Shown: positions 15,735 to 24,809 of the stretch, piece after piece | Layout of the letters: the number at the start of each line of letters is the position of its first letter | Numbering within the stretch: position 1 is the first letter of the stretch | Assembly (NCBI GenBank): GCA_964360255.1 | Contig: CAYHVK010000001.1 | Location: 1 to 64,000 of the forward strand | Length of the DNA stretch: 64,000 nt | Direction of reading: 5' to 3' | Origin: CAYHVK01 sp964360255 | GTDB lineage: Bacteria > Bdellovibrionota > Bdellovibrionia > Bdellovibrionales > UBA1609 | Program-made: the position numbers and the translations under genes | Notes under the pieces: generated by a model | Told to the model about the DNA's origin: nothing | What the model saw: only the letters and a program-made list of their open reading frames with translations | Database searches by the model: none

Positions 15735-17006
15735 ATGAAGATCACGACAGCTGACGGATCTTTAACGTCATCTTTAGTCTTTCCCTCTCTAATCCTTCGA
15801 TTTTTTTTAATCTTCGCTTTCTCATTATCTGGTTGTACTGATTCTCCCTCTGTAGAAAAAGAAATATTAATTGGCGAATTCGTTAGCAAAACTGGAACGG
15901 AAGCTCAGTTTGGCAAGAGTGTCGAGCATGGCGTGCAATTAGCTGTGGACGAGATTAATGCTCGCGGCGGAATTGGTAGAAACAGTAGGAATAATGGAAA
16001 AGCTAGAGTTAGTGATGCCAAGAGTGGCAGTGGCCGAATTGTTCGGGTGATCACTATTGAAACTGGCGGCGAAAAGGCCAAAATTGAAAAAGCCGTTCGG
16101 GACTTTGCCAAAGATTCTAGAGTTATGGCTATTATTGGCGAAGTCTCTAGCGAGAAATCAAACTGGGCCGCCAAAATTGCTCAAGCCGAAAAGCTCCCTA
16201 TGATCAGCCCAGCCTCGACAAATCCCAATGTGACTGAAAATGGTCCGTTTATTTTTAGAGCCTGTTACATCGATCCTTTTCAAGGCTCGGCCATGGCGAC
16301 ATTTGCATTCAAAGATTTACAGCTCAAGCGCGTAATGATTCTTCGGCATGATAAATCAAACTACTCTTTAGGACTTTCTGAATATTTCTCTGAGAAATTT
16401 ATTAAACTTGGCGGAGAAATTCTGGCCGAAGAAACTTATTCGACGGCTCAAGGCCTACCCGATTTAGTTGATCAACTGGCTGTGATTAAACGACTTAAAC
16501 CACAGGCTATTTTTATTCCGGTGTATTACAGCGAAGCGGCTTATTTAGCTAAAAAAATTCGTGGCGCCGGTATTAAAAGTGTGTTTTTAGGCGGAGATGG
16601 CTGGGACTCGCCATTTCTTTTTGATATGGATAGTAAAGCTACTGAAGGAGTTAACAAAGCGGTTGAAGGTGTTTATTTCTCAAATCACTTCTCGGCTGAA
16701 AAAGACGATCCGGTTGTTCAGAAGTTTGTTTCTAAGTACAAAAAAGAATTTGGCGAAACACCTGATGGCACAGCCGCCATGGGTTACGATGCGGCTCGAA
16801 TTGCTTTAGCGGCGATTCAGCGAGCCGCTGAACGAAAAAAATTAAATCGCGATGAAGTTCGCAAAGAGCTCAGTCGCACCACTGGCTTTGAAGGCGTTTC
16901 TGGCACCATCACTATTGATGAGAATCGCAATGCGAAAAAATCTATAGTGGTTTTAAAATCTGAGAATAAGAAATTCCGTTACGTGAAGACCATTCAGCCG
17001 GATTAG
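15735..17006 (+). CDS. branched-chain amino-acid-type substrate-binding lipoprotein
   Basis: 423 residues, Peripla_BP_6 (LivJ-like) fold. The signal peptide ends in lipobox LSGC after an unusually long n-region (about 20 residues). Family markers include EILIGEFVSKTGTEAQFG, VQLAVDEINARGGIG, VMAIIGEVSSEKS, MISPASTNPNVTE and the second-lobe hinge FLGGDGWDSPFLF. A Ser/Gly/Lys-rich insert near residues 85-105 (NNGKARVSDAKSGSGR) is atypical. No permease or ATPase genes are adjacent, so it is an orphan receptor for transport or signalling. Just upstream the sequence GGTAGTCCGGTGAGAATGA / GGTGGTCCGATGAAGATCA is nearly duplicated over the start region. Confidence 0.88.
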   Translation: MKITTADGSLTSSLVFPSLILRFFLIFAFSLSGCTDSPSVEKEILIGEFVSKTGTEAQFGKSVEHGVQLAVDEINARGGIGRNSRNNGKARVSDAKSGSGRIVRVITIETGGEKAKIEKAVRDFAKDSRVMAIIGEVSSEKSNWAAKIAQAEKLPMISPASTNPNVTENGPFIFRACYIDPFQGSAMATFAFKDLQLKRVMILRHDKSNYSLGLSEYFSEKFIKLGGEILAEETYSTAQGLPDLVDQLAVIKRLKPQAIFIPVYYSEAAYLAKKIRGAGIKSVFLGGDGWDSPFLFDMDSKATEGVNKAVEGVYFSNHFSAEKDDPVVQKFVSKYKKEFGETPDGTAAMGYDAARIALAAIQRAAERKKLNRDEVRKELSRTTGFEGVSGTITIDENRNAKKSIVVLKSENKKFRYVKTIQPD

Positions 17007-17051
17007 GCGTAAAATATTTATGACCATAACCCAGCATCACCACTGACTATT

Positions 17052-17093
17052 GTCCAGCTTTCCTTATGACCAACATCTAGTTGCTGGACTTTT
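17052..17093 (+). terminator. weak terminator after the binding lipoprotein
   Basis: GTCCAGC (17052-17058) and GCTGGAC (17083-17089) form a 7-bp stem with a 24-nt loop, followed by TTTTC. It is plausible but the loop is long. Confidence 0.4.
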
Positions 17094-17166
17094 CAATTCA
17101 GTTCTTCCACGAAAGTCCGATCTAGTCTTAAGACTTTGATAGGGCCTTAACAACGTGAGGAACATC

Positions 17167-18117
17167 GTGAAAGCTCGTTTACTTCTCTTCGTGTGCTTAC
17201 TAACGACCGGATGCAGTGAAATGCAATCACAAACAGCATTCAATGATGAAGATGGGTCCTTTAAAAAAATTGATCCAGAAAAAATATTCTGTGAAGTGGA
17301 CCCGATGGATTACGATCTCAAGGTGCGCTTTATTGGTTTTGAAATGACGAGTGATAGTAAAGTCACTTTTGGATTTATTCTAGGGAAGTTTTTTAAAGCT
17401 TTCGATATTAAATTTCGCTTGCTGACGGGCCAAGCTACTTTGGCTTTGGACTTAGCTAAAACTCTGAATCCTGGTAAAGACATTGTGAATGTTCTTGGCT
17501 ATGGCACTTTTCTAGAGAGCGAAGTCGGTATTGATGTAGATATGGGAGACCTTGATGCTGGATTTGAGCACTATTCTAAAACTCCACTTTCACGTCTAGC
17601 AGGTCGAGCCCTTGATGATGGACTTAAAAACCTCAATAAAGATTTAAAAGATAGTGATGTAGCTTGGCGTTCTCGCATCACCGGTTTTCTTGGTAAAGAT
17701 GGTGATTTAGTTTCTATGCCTGCTGGCTTACAGGCTGGTGTTAAAGAGGGTGATAAGTTTAAAATTTATAATGTCACTCATGATTGGGCGGATCCTAGTC
17801 GTCCGTGTGCTAGTGAACATCGCGGATCGCCACCAACGACTTCTACTCCTATAGCTTACGGCGTGGTTGAGGACGCTAGTACTTTTTATAGCTATTTAAA
17901 AATCACTAAAATGCAGGACGTAGCCATTCAGCTTGGAGCAAGAATCGAAGTTGAAAAATTAAAAGGTTCGGGTCGTAAATTAAAACGTGGCGTTCGTTTG
18001 CGCGAAGTGTCTACAGGTGCAATTGCGGTAGAAAATCAAACGATGAATCTCATCCCTTATCTCGAAGCTCAGTTAAAACCTAAAGTTCGCGATTCTGGGT
18101 TTTATCTTTCGAAATAA
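17167..18117 (+). CDS. lipoprotein of unknown function
   Basis: 316 residues. The GTG at 17167 is preferred over the GTG at 17155 because AGGA lies 5 nt before it. Lipobox LTTGC with acylated C16. The middle (KVTFGFILGKFFKAFDIKFRL, VLGYGTFLESEVGIDVDM) looks like alternating beta strands and amphipathic helices. The C-terminal part has a GVKEGDKFKIYNVTHDW segment typical of a beta-barrel SH3- or OB-like insert, as in some FlgT/CsgG-related proteins; this is only a loose resemblance. Likely envelope-anchored. No operon partners; it lies between the binding lipoprotein and the transposase remnant. Confidence 0.7.
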   Translation: MKARLLLFVCLLTTGCSEMQSQTAFNDEDGSFKKIDPEKIFCEVDPMDYDLKVRFIGFEMTSDSKVTFGFILGKFFKAFDIKFRLLTGQATLALDLAKTLNPGKDIVNVLGYGTFLESEVGIDVDMGDLDAGFEHYSKTPLSRLAGRALDDGLKNLNKDLKDSDVAWRSRITGFLGKDGDLVSMPAGLQAGVKEGDKFKIYNVTHDWADPSRPCASEHRGSPPTTSTPIAYGVVEDASTFYSYLKITKMQDVAIQLGARIEVEKLKGSGRKLKRGVRLREVSTGAIAVENQTMNLIPYLEAQLKPKVRDSGFYLSK

Positions 18118-18187
18118 ATGACAGGCTTTACTATTTAATTAAATACTGGGTTCTATATTAATAATAGCTTAGATACCTACTACAATT

Positions 18188-18646
18188 TTAAATCAACAAG
18201 GGCGCTCGCCCGCCTCGATCTTGTGGCTCACGATTCCACTCAATTAAAAAACGCGCTTGCGAACGATTATAGCCGAAGCCTTCAAGGCGATTGATCTGCA
18301 GATAATCTTTTAATGTTAAAAGCGCTCTATAACCTTTTACAACTCGAGTGAATGGTCGATAGTCCCAGAACTTTAACTTACCAACACCTTTTTTTGTCCA
18401 GCGATTGCAGCCTGTAACCGCCATAGCAATAGCTGACGTCAAAGCTCTGATAAATGGTTTAAACGTATGACGATTCGACAAACGAATTTGACAGTGTAAA
18501 TGGTTACCAGCGTAGGCAACGGACTGGATTTTAACCCCGTACTTCTGGCCGAACTTTCTGAAGAGACCTGCGACCTTACGCTTATTTTTGTCTCGAGAGA
18601 ATGAGAAAACACCTATCGCTTTAGAAGATCTTAAAACTAAGTGCAT
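18188..18646 (-). CDS. REP-associated tyrosine transposase (RAYT), 5' end abnormal
   Basis: 152 residues from the first ATG, but the homologous frame runs further. HUH motif H49-L-H51 in AGNHLHCQIRL and the probable catalytic Tyr in LTLKDYLQINR (Y115) mark the Y1/IS200-like RAYT family, single-copy enzymes that mobilise palindromic REP elements. Reading upstream, the frame stays open to 18796 and encodes the conserved family N-terminus (AYGGELLKTRKGRQGAR, then TIDTKNSMHLVLRSSKA). None of those 50 codons is ATG, GTG, TTG or CTG, so the true start has been lost or is non-standard, and the ATG used here falls inside a conserved motif. Probably a decaying gene. Confidence 0.85.
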   Translation of the reverse strand: MHLVLRSSKAIGVFSFSRDKNKRKVAGLFRKFGQKYGVKIQSVAYAGNHLHCQIRLSNRHTFKPFIRALTSAIAMAVTGCNRWTKKGVGKLKFWDYRPFTRVVKGYRALLTLKDYLQINRLEGFGYNRSQARFLIEWNREPQDRGGRAPLLI

Positions 18647-18939
18647 TGAATTCTTAGTATCTATTGTACGTGCACCTTGCCGCCCTTTACGCGTCTTTAA
18701 TAATTCACCGCCATAGGCTAGTGATTGCTTTTTGAGGAGGAGTAACTGCCGAGGTTCTTTCTTGCTTGGTTTTGAATTCGTATGTTTAGACTGGAGTCAA
18801 TTGGGTACTAACTTGTTACATGGCTCGAATTGATTAAAGGGACTCGGATAGTCACTCTGGCCTGTCTTTAAATTATTACTACAGCTTAGAAAACTCAGAT
18901 CAAAAGAATTATTACAATAGTTAGAGGGCTTAAAAATTA
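18647..18939. other. RAYT 5' extension and gene-free stretch
   Basis: 18647-18796 is the open, start-less extension of the transposase frame (minus strand); a TGA at 18797-18799 closes it. 18800-18939 shows no gene or clear repeat. The plus-strand GAGGAGGAG near 18734-18742 is the complement of a Leu-Leu-Leu codon run, not a ribosome site. Confidence 0.6.
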
Positions 18940-18966
18940 AAAGCCCGAGATTTTACCTCGGGCTTT
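18940..18966 (-). terminator. terminator of the flagellar operon
   Basis: AAAGCCCGAG (18940-18949) and CTCGGGCTTT (18957-18966) make a 10-bp stem with a 7-nt loop. Read on the minus strand it follows flgE and is trailed by a T-rich run (TTAATTTTTAAG), so it should end the hook-basal body transcript; the flanking A/T runs make it usable in both directions. Confidence 0.8.
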
Positions 18967-18970
18967 CAGC

Positions 18971-19007
18971 CGTCAGATGGTTTTTAGTCACCTGACGTTT
19001 TTATTTT
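18971..19007 (+). terminator. second hairpin beside the flgE terminator
   Basis: CGTCAGATG (18971-18979) pairs with CACCTGACG (18989-18997) with one mismatch, followed by TTTTTATTTT (18998-19007). It is oriented to stop plus-strand transcription entering the flagellar operon. Bases 19008-19124 show nothing more. Confidence 0.6.
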
Positions 19008-19124
19008 AAAGTTTAAATTGCGTTATCTATACTAACGAATCACATTTCGAGAACGGTCGGCGGACTAGCCGTCGACTGATCGCTCACAACGCGGCCCTAT
19101 CGAGCCGCGTTTGTTACGCGATTA

Positions 19125-20417
19125 TTATCTCTTAAGGTTGATCACTTCTTCTAACAACTGGTCAGTTGTAGTGATCGTCTTCGCATTGGCCTGGAAACCA
19201 CGTTGGTTCTGAATCAAGTTTACGAACTCAGTCGCAAGATCCACTGTCGAGCGCTCGAGAGATTTCGCGTAAATTGAACCACGGCCACCCTTTTTCGGGC
19301 GTCCCACTGATGGAGCACCTGAATCACGAGCTTCTTTCAATCTATTGTTACCAACTTTATACAGCTTCTCTGCGCTCTCGAACTTCGCAACAGCGATCTG
19401 TGCTAAGTCTGAGCTTAAACCGTTTGAATAAACTGCTGTTAACATACCTTCGTCATTGAACGAAAGGTTCACGATCGTACCGGCCTCAGCACCATCTTGT
19501 GCCCAAGAAATCAAATCTGATTCTTGACCGTATTGCTTAGTACCGTTCAAGCCATCGCCTTTATCAGTTGTGATCGAGTTACCGAAATCAACTTTAATAG
19601 GTTGGTTTTGGAGTGCTCCACCTTTGAAGTTAAAGGCCGATTTTGTTTGCATTTCTGTATCCAGTCGACCATCAACTGTGAAAGTGAGGTTACCTGTTAC
19701 AACTTCTGATAATTCACCTGGCTTACCACCAGACACTTCTGCACCATCCACAAGACCACGATAAGTCCAAGCACGGTCCGCAGTTTTATTGAAGAATAAC
19801 GTCACTAAGTGTTTGTTACCTTGCGAATCGTAAACTTCAGCACCAGTTGAATAATCTGATGTATTGTAAGCATTTTTCGGATCAAAAGTTTTGATCTTCT
19901 CCATTGGAATGCGTGAATCTAAGTTCAAATCAAGCTTCACTTCTGTTGTGGCTTTAGCCGGCACAAGAGCGCGTGGGAATTTAATATCGCCAAGCTTGTT
20001 AATGATCTGACCTTTATCATCTGACTGATAACCTTGTACGCGTTGGTTATCGTTTGTTACTAGATAACCTTCACGGTCGAAGATGAAAGCACCATCACGG
20101 GTGAATGATTCGCCATCTGTACCTTTAAGTGTGAAGTAACCTTCACCAGAGAGTGCTAAGTCCGTCGATTTTTCTGTTGAGTCAGTTGTACCTTGAACGA
20201 GAATCGGGTTAACGGCACCGATCTTAACACCACGACCGATTTGGTTACCACCGAGAATACCTTTTAAGCTCTTCGAGATAATATCTTGGAATTCAGCACG
20301 TGAGGCTTTGAAACCCACAGTGTTAGCATTGGCGATGTTATCACCGATTACGCCTAATGCTTCACCTTGTGCTTGTAAGCCGGATACACCGGTATATAAA
20401 GAAGAAAGAACACCCAT
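19125..20417 (-). CDS. flgE: flagellar hook protein FlgE
   Basis: 430 residues. ATG with GGAGGT about 7 nt upstream. The conserved N-terminal rod/hook motif (SLYTGVSGLQAQGEALGVIGDNIANANTVG, split over residues 6-35), the central D1/D2 domains with GYFTLKGTDGESFTRDGAF, and the C-terminal FVNLIQNQRGFQANAKTI helix are all intact. It is exported by the flagellar type III apparatus and polymerises into the hook. It is the last gene of the minus-strand cluster and is separated from the previous gene by 182 nt, so it may have its own promoter. Confidence 0.97.
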   Translation of the reverse strand: MGVLSSLYTGVSGLQAQGEALGVIGDNIANANTVGFKASRAEFQDIISKSLKGILGGNQIGRGVKIGAVNPILVQGTTDSTEKSTDLALSGEGYFTLKGTDGESFTRDGAFIFDREGYLVTNDNQRVQGYQSDDKGQIINKLGDIKFPRALVPAKATTEVKLDLNLDSRIPMEKIKTFDPKNAYNTSDYSTGAEVYDSQGNKHLVTLFFNKTADRAWTYRGLVDGAEVSGGKPGELSEVVTGNLTFTVDGRLDTEMQTKSAFNFKGGALQNQPIKVDFGNSITTDKGDGLNGTKQYGQESDLISWAQDGAEAGTIVNLSFNDEGMLTAVYSNGLSSDLAQIAVAKFESAEKLYKVGNNRLKEARDSGAPSVGRPKKGGRGSIYAKSLERSTVDLATEFVNLIQNQRGFQANAKTITTTDQLLEEVINLKR

Positions 20418-20466
20418 TGTCGACCTCCATGTCGCGCGTGTAGACTAAGCTACTCCGCGTTTTTAA

Positions 20467-20486
20467 GACCAGCATCCTTGCTGATC
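20467..20486. promoter_or_regulatory. hairpin in the flgE upstream region
   Basis: GACCAGCA (20467-20474) and TGCTGATC (20479-20486) form an 8-bp stem (one G-T pair) with a 4-nt loop, about 50-70 nt upstream of the flgE start. It lacks a U-run in either direction. It may be a leader structure of flgE mRNA or a processing site. Confidence 0.35.
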
Positions 20487-20599
20487 TGATATTGAAGGGC
20501 CCCCTCTACGAGGACCAGCCCTGTTAGTTTCTTAGAGTTAAAAACAGCACGTCTTTATCTCACCTTTGCCGAATACTTTGAATCGCTTGCGCGATTACT

Positions 20600-21040
20600 T
20601 TAAACCATCACTGTCGAGTCGATGTTGGTAAAAACATTCTCTTTAAGAGCGCTTTTATCCATGACCGTTACGATCGTGTTAGTTTTTAAACTCACAATTA
20701 GCGCCGAGTCGTCTGCAAAAATGAGAGTCTCTTTCGAGCCTTTTTCGCTAGCCTTGCGAGCTGCGTTCTCAATTTTCGTAAACTGCTCTGGAGAAAATGT
20801 AATTCCTCTTTGACTCATTCTCTCCACGGCGTGGTTCGAGAACTTGAGAGTCATCGGTTTGATATCCGCCTGCTGCTTCAGCTGCTTGTCGATAGCGGCT
20901 TCTTTTTTTTCAATTCCTGCGAGTTGCCCCTCAAGAGTTTGTTTGAAACCAGTATCAATGGCTGAGCCATTAGCGGTACCGATAGAGTTACCATTAACTC
21001 CGCTCGGGGCTATACTGCGAGTGGTATTTATAACACTCAC
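20600..21040 (-). CDS. flagellar operon protein, TIGR02530-like
   Basis: 146 residues. The C-terminal 80 residues fit the small flagellar-operon family often found between flgD and flgE (FSNHAVERMSQRGITFSPEQ, then IFADDSALIVSLKTNTIVTVMD, and ENVFTNIDSTVMV at the end). Here it occupies exactly that position. The N-terminal 55 residues are low-complexity and Gln/Lys-rich. Its role in hook assembly is not established. It overlaps flgD by 4 nt. Confidence 0.85.
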   Translation of the reverse strand: MSVINTTRSIAPSGVNGNSIGTANGSAIDTGFKQTLEGQLAGIEKKEAAIDKQLKQQADIKPMTLKFSNHAVERMSQRGITFSPEQFTKIENAARKASEKGSKETLIFADDSALIVSLKTNTIVTVMDKSALKENVFTNIDSTVMV

Positions 21041-22110
21041 TTTTTCTCCTGTTGCCCTGTTGCGGTTGAGTTCACCACTTGCGAGCCTGTTGGCCCCGCC
21101 GCGGTCTTTGTTTCTGCTTCTAGCGCCGCATTTTGTGCCGCCGCTACTTTTTCTGCTTCCTTGCCAATTTTATCAACAAGGCCGCCTTGCATTCCTACTG
21201 AATCTAAGTTGCCAGCCATACCGGCGATTTTCGCTGGTTCTGGGTTGGCCGCTTTTAATGATCTCACTGACTGTGGCGATTGCGCCGCTGCCGCTACGCT
21301 ATCATAAGCCGGATCAGTGATACCTTTAACATCAGACATACGAACTGTCTGTTGACCCACTTTTAGCACCGGGCCCTGACCTGTAAAACTAACACCGCTC
21401 ACGATACCCTCGAAGCGAGAATCCGCTACGACTTTCTGACCGGCTTTGTTCTTAGCTAAAATTTCTACTGAATACTCGCCTTCTTCAGCTGGGTTTCCAT
21501 TTTCTAGTAATCCATTCCAATTAATTTTATTAGCGCCAGCTTTTAAGCCCTTGCCTTCTAATTTACGAATTTCTTGTCCAGCCGCATTTTTCACTGAAAG
21601 AACGGCTGTGTCTGCATCTGCACCTAAATTAAATGTCACATCATGAGTTTCTTTAACATCACCACGAAGAACCTTCGTTGAGTCACCCATAATTTTCTTA
21701 CCAACAAGTGAAAGCACTTCATACTGACCTTGCGCGCCTGTTTTCTTAGCTAAATTACCAACTCCATCATTAATGCTGCCAAGTTTCTCGAGTGTCGAGA
21801 ACTGTGCCAACTGAGCTGCTAATTCATGTGAATCCATCGTGTTCGTTGGATCTTGGTTTTTTAACTGCGCCAAAAATAATTTTAAGAAAGCTTCTTGATC
21901 GAGTTTATCGTTACCAACACCTTGGCGCATTTTCTTAGGGTCAACCCAGTTCGGATCAGCCACTTTGTTAAGCATAGCTCCGATGTCTTCATTTCCACCG
22001 AAAGCTTGCTCTTTCTTATCAGCACCAACTGTGTTCTTATTCTCAGCTTTAAATGCATTTGATTGCGGAGAATCTGACCAAGTTTTTGAATTCGCTTTAA
22101 CTGATAACAT
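21037..22110 (-). CDS. flgD: flagellar hook capping protein FlgD
   Basis: 357 residues. The signature LDQEAFLKLFLAQLKNQDPTN...LAAQLAQFSTLEKL is at about 69-110. It is followed by the tudor/FnIII-like domain (VLSVKNAAGQEIRKLEGKGLKAG, GEYSVEILAKNKAGQ). The C-terminus is extended by about 90 Ala/Gln/Lys-rich residues beyond typical FlgD. It caps the growing hook and is needed for FlgE polymerisation. The start abuts fliK with no gap. Confidence 0.93.
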   Translation of the reverse strand: MLSVKANSKTWSDSPQSNAFKAENKNTVGADKKEQAFGGNEDIGAMLNKVADPNWVDPKKMRQGVGNDKLDQEAFLKLFLAQLKNQDPTNTMDSHELAAQLAQFSTLEKLGSINDGVGNLAKKTGAQGQYEVLSLVGKKIMGDSTKVLRGDVKETHDVTFNLGADADTAVLSVKNAAGQEIRKLEGKGLKAGANKINWNGLLENGNPAEEGEYSVEILAKNKAGQKVVADSRFEGIVSGVSFTGQGPVLKVGQQTVRMSDVKGITDPAYDSVAAAAQSPQSVRSLKAANPEPAKIAGMAGNLDSVGMQGGLVDKIGKEAEKVAAAQNAALEAETKTAAGPTGSQVVNSTATGQQEKK

Positions 22111-23964
22111 CTATGCCACCACATCTAAGCGGCGTGAGCTCGCTTTTTTACGTGCCGATGGGTCATATGAAGCGTTGCTGGCGCGATCGCGAAGTTGCGA
22201 GCCCGGCACGGCTGCAGTTCCGATATCGAAGAATTCTCTTCTGTGTCCGTTATTATTATCACGGAAATCTTGTAAAAATCTCTGTTGGTACTGACGGTTC
22301 GCATCCTGACCATTATTTTGATTCATTTGATTAGAAGCTTCTGGTGCAGCATCAATACGAATCTGATCAATATTTAATTTATGACCAGCTAAGCTGGCTT
22401 TTAATTCGCCCATGCCTTTTTCGATCAATTTCTTAGCTTCATTATTTGAAGTGATCATCTCAACGCTCACTTGACCGTCTACGATTGCTACTTTCAATTT
22501 CAAATCGCCCATTCCTTCTGGCGACATTTGAACATTCATTTCGCCGCCGCCCTTTTTCGCTAAGAACTGAGCTTGTGAAATGATCTCTTGAATATTGCCT
22601 TGAGCCTCTACCGCCGAAGCTTTTGGAGCTTGAACATTAAATTGTGGTTGATTCTTAGCTAACTTTTGCGCTCCATCGAGAGAGAAAGCCGATGGATCAT
22701 TCTGATCTACCGAACCTTCTTTACCAGAAGAATCTTCAGAATTTGATGATGAAGAGCCGAAACCGAATTCAGTTGAATTTGATTTTTCTAAAGATTGAAT
22801 CTCTGGGCTCGCAGCAGCTAATCCGGCTGCAGCAGCTGAAGCTTTCATATCCACATTCATCTCTTTAGCTACGTAACCGCTGTTATCTAATGCAAGATCA
22901 GGTAAAGCGGCCTGATCAGATGGAGCTTGAATACCCATTTCACTGAGCTGCAATTGTAAATCAGCAATTGCACTTTCAGTTTCTGCATCAAGCGGAACAT
23001 CTTCAAGGCCGAGTGCTGATAAATCAATTTGATTCGCTTTGCTAAAGGCGTTCGTTAAAGGAGCATTTTGTGAACCCATTGCGTTTAGTGCTGGATTCGC
23101 CGAATTCAATGCCAGATTAGAATCCTGCGCGAGACCCGGAGCTTGAGCACCGAAATCTTTAGCAGCATAAGCTTGAATGCCCATCGCTTTTTGTGCGCGT
23201 CCTGAAACTTCAGTGGCTTCTTTTGGCTGTTTATTGTTCACGAAGAACTGCGTGTTCATTTGATCGATATTCTTCTGAAGCTGCTTTTTAGACGCCTGCT
23301 CAGGAGATAAAACTTCTAAGTTCGCTGTCTGAGAATTATCTTTAAGATATTGCGACATGTTCGCCGCTGCACTCATCACTAACATTTCAGAGTAAAGATT
23401 TTCAGCGACAAGTTTCTGAGCTTCATCTAGATCAAGACTCTCAATCACTTTACCAACTGTTTCTTCAGGTGGCAGGGCGAGATCTGAAATCTCTAATTGA
23501 GAGAAAGCTTCAACAAATTGTTCTGGCTCGATGCCAAGTTGAGACTGCATACGATCTAAGAATGTTGCCATAACTTTTTCACGAGTTGCGGCTTCAGATG
23601 ATTCGTCTGCACTCTGAACTTTCTGAGCTGCCACAGGCTCAGGAGAAGCATTTGTCTTTTCACTCTTTTCAGTAATTTGTTTCGGCTGGCGAGCCTCTAC
23701 AGTTTCTAATTTTTCATTTTTAGTTGTTGGCGATTTACCAACAGGCTCATTTTTATTAGTTTGATCTTTTTTAAGATCTCGACTCAAGTTTTTATCGTCA
23801 TTTAACGATCTGTCAGATTGAGAGGAACCTTTCTTTTCATTTAAAACCTTTTCAAAAGACTGCTTCGTGTCTTTTGTAGCAGAAGATGCAGTAAGGCCCT
23901 TAGAAAGAAGATCTTTCTGCGGGTTCTGCACATTAAGCTGCGGTTTTAAAGAAATTGGTCCCAT
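22111..23964 (-). CDS. fliK: flagellar hook-length control protein FliK
   Basis: 617 residues. The long, low-complexity Gln/Ser/Asn/Ala-rich N-terminal two thirds are the flexible ruler. The C-terminal hook-length domain (about 480-570) holds the conserved GGGEMNVQMSPEGMGDLKLK and VSVEMITSNNEAKKLIEKG motifs that switch FlhB export specificity. An Asn/Gln/Arg-rich tail follows. The start codon overlaps the stop of the upstream MotE-like gene by 1 nt. Confidence 0.9.
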   Translation of the reverse strand: MGPISLKPQLNVQNPQKDLLSKGLTASSATKDTKQSFEKVLNEKKGSSQSDRSLNDDKNLSRDLKKDQTNKNEPVGKSPTTKNEKLETVEARQPKQITEKSEKTNASPEPVAAQKVQSADESSEAATREKVMATFLDRMQSQLGIEPEQFVEAFSQLEISDLALPPEETVGKVIESLDLDEAQKLVAENLYSEMLVMSAAANMSQYLKDNSQTANLEVLSPEQASKKQLQKNIDQMNTQFFVNNKQPKEATEVSGRAQKAMGIQAYAAKDFGAQAPGLAQDSNLALNSANPALNAMGSQNAPLTNAFSKANQIDLSALGLEDVPLDAETESAIADLQLQLSEMGIQAPSDQAALPDLALDNSGYVAKEMNVDMKASAAAAGLAAASPEIQSLEKSNSTEFGFGSSSSNSEDSSGKEGSVDQNDPSAFSLDGAQKLAKNQPQFNVQAPKASAVEAQGNIQEIISQAQFLAKKGGGEMNVQMSPEGMGDLKLKVAIVDGQVSVEMITSNNEAKKLIEKGMGELKASLAGHKLNIDQIRIDAAPEASNQMNQNNGQDANRQYQQRFLQDFRDNNNGHRREFFDIGTAAVPGSQLRDRASNASYDPSARKKASSRRLDVVA

Positions 23965-24809
23965 TATCGTCTTTTATATCCTGTAAATTTCTCAGAAAGA
24001 GTTCTAGCTTTCTCTGGTGGCAGAAGATTCATAATCTCTGCGGCGTTTTTCTTTTTCATCTTTGTCAGAACTTCCACTGCTAGATCCTCATTCAAGTTTG
24101 CAAAAATATCTGCGGCCTGCTTCGGTTTCATGTTCGAGTAAAATTCAACCAGGGTCTTAACTCGCTCTTGGTCAACTTCGACTCGATCTTTTAAAACCGA
24201 TGAAATGTCTCCACGAATACTTTCTAATTTATGTATTCGAGTTTCCACCTCAGCTCTTTGCTTATGCAATTCTTCTTCCAAGGCGTTGAGCTCTTGTTCA
24301 CGCTGGTCGAGTTCAAGCTTGCGATCACTTAAACGTTTGAAATGACTTAAATCTTCTTCGCTCATTTCTTTCGCATCGATGCACGCAGGAGCTCCCGACT
24401 TATCTCCAGACTGGGCAGTCTTTTCCCCTTCTTTGCCTACAGGCTGGGAGTCTTTTGCCGGGCTAGCGGGAGTTTCGTCTGCAGCTGTTGCAGAACTCAT
24501 CGCTGAAATTTGAATGCTTGATACGATTTCTTCGACTAAAGCCGGTTGTGCATAACCAAACCCAGCCATTACGAATATAACCGAAAGTGCAGCTGTCGCT
24601 TTGACGGGCGGCAAAACTTTCTTCTTAGGGGCTGTCTTAATATTAAAATGATCGCGCAACTTCTGTTCGCCAGTTGCAGCCGTCGCTCGGGCTTTTGAAT
24701 TTTTGCTACCGCGAGTGGCAGAACCTGATGGATCTTGTGGAGCCGGGCCTGGGCCTGATTTTTTGCCTTCACGGGCAGCTTTGAAAAAATCGTTATAACC
24801 CTTACTCAT
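23964..24809 (-). CDS. MotE-like flagellar protein (MgtE-N domain)
   Basis: 281 residues: a basic low-complexity cytoplasmic N-terminus (1-65), one membrane helix (TAALSVIFVMAGFGYA), an acidic Ala/Ser-rich linker, a coiled coil (about 150-215; KLELDQREQELNALEEELHK), and a C-terminal MgtE N-domain-like helical module (NMKPKQAADIFANLNEDLAVEVLTKM...). This order matches MotE-type chaperones of flagellar stators, which sit next to fliJ in other bacteria. The role here is inferred from family and position. It overlaps fliJ by 4 nt. Confidence 0.8.
   Translation of the reverse strand: MSKGYNDFFKAAREGKKSGPGPAPQDPSGSATRGSKNSKARATAATGEQKLRDHFNIKTAPKKKVLPPVKATAALSVIFVMAGFGYAQPALVEEIVSSIQISAMSSATAADETPASPAKDSQPVGKEGEKTAQSGDKSGAPACIDAKEMSEEDLSHFKRLSDRKLELDQREQELNALEEELHKQRAEVETRIHKLESIRGDISSVLKDRVEVDQERVKTLVEFYSNMKPKQAADIFANLNEDLAVEVLTKMKKKNAAEIMNLLPPEKARTLSEKFTGYKRR

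Noticed and set aside
18200..18212. GGGCGCTCGCCC palindrome near the transposase 3' end
   Set aside because: It lies within the last codons of the RAYT frame and is explained by coding sequence; a REP foot cannot be claimed from it alone.
20844..21320. 158-residue plus-strand frame over flgD and the adjacent gene
   Set aside because: It is the mirror of two well-supported minus-strand flagellar genes and looks like hydrophobic shadow sequence.
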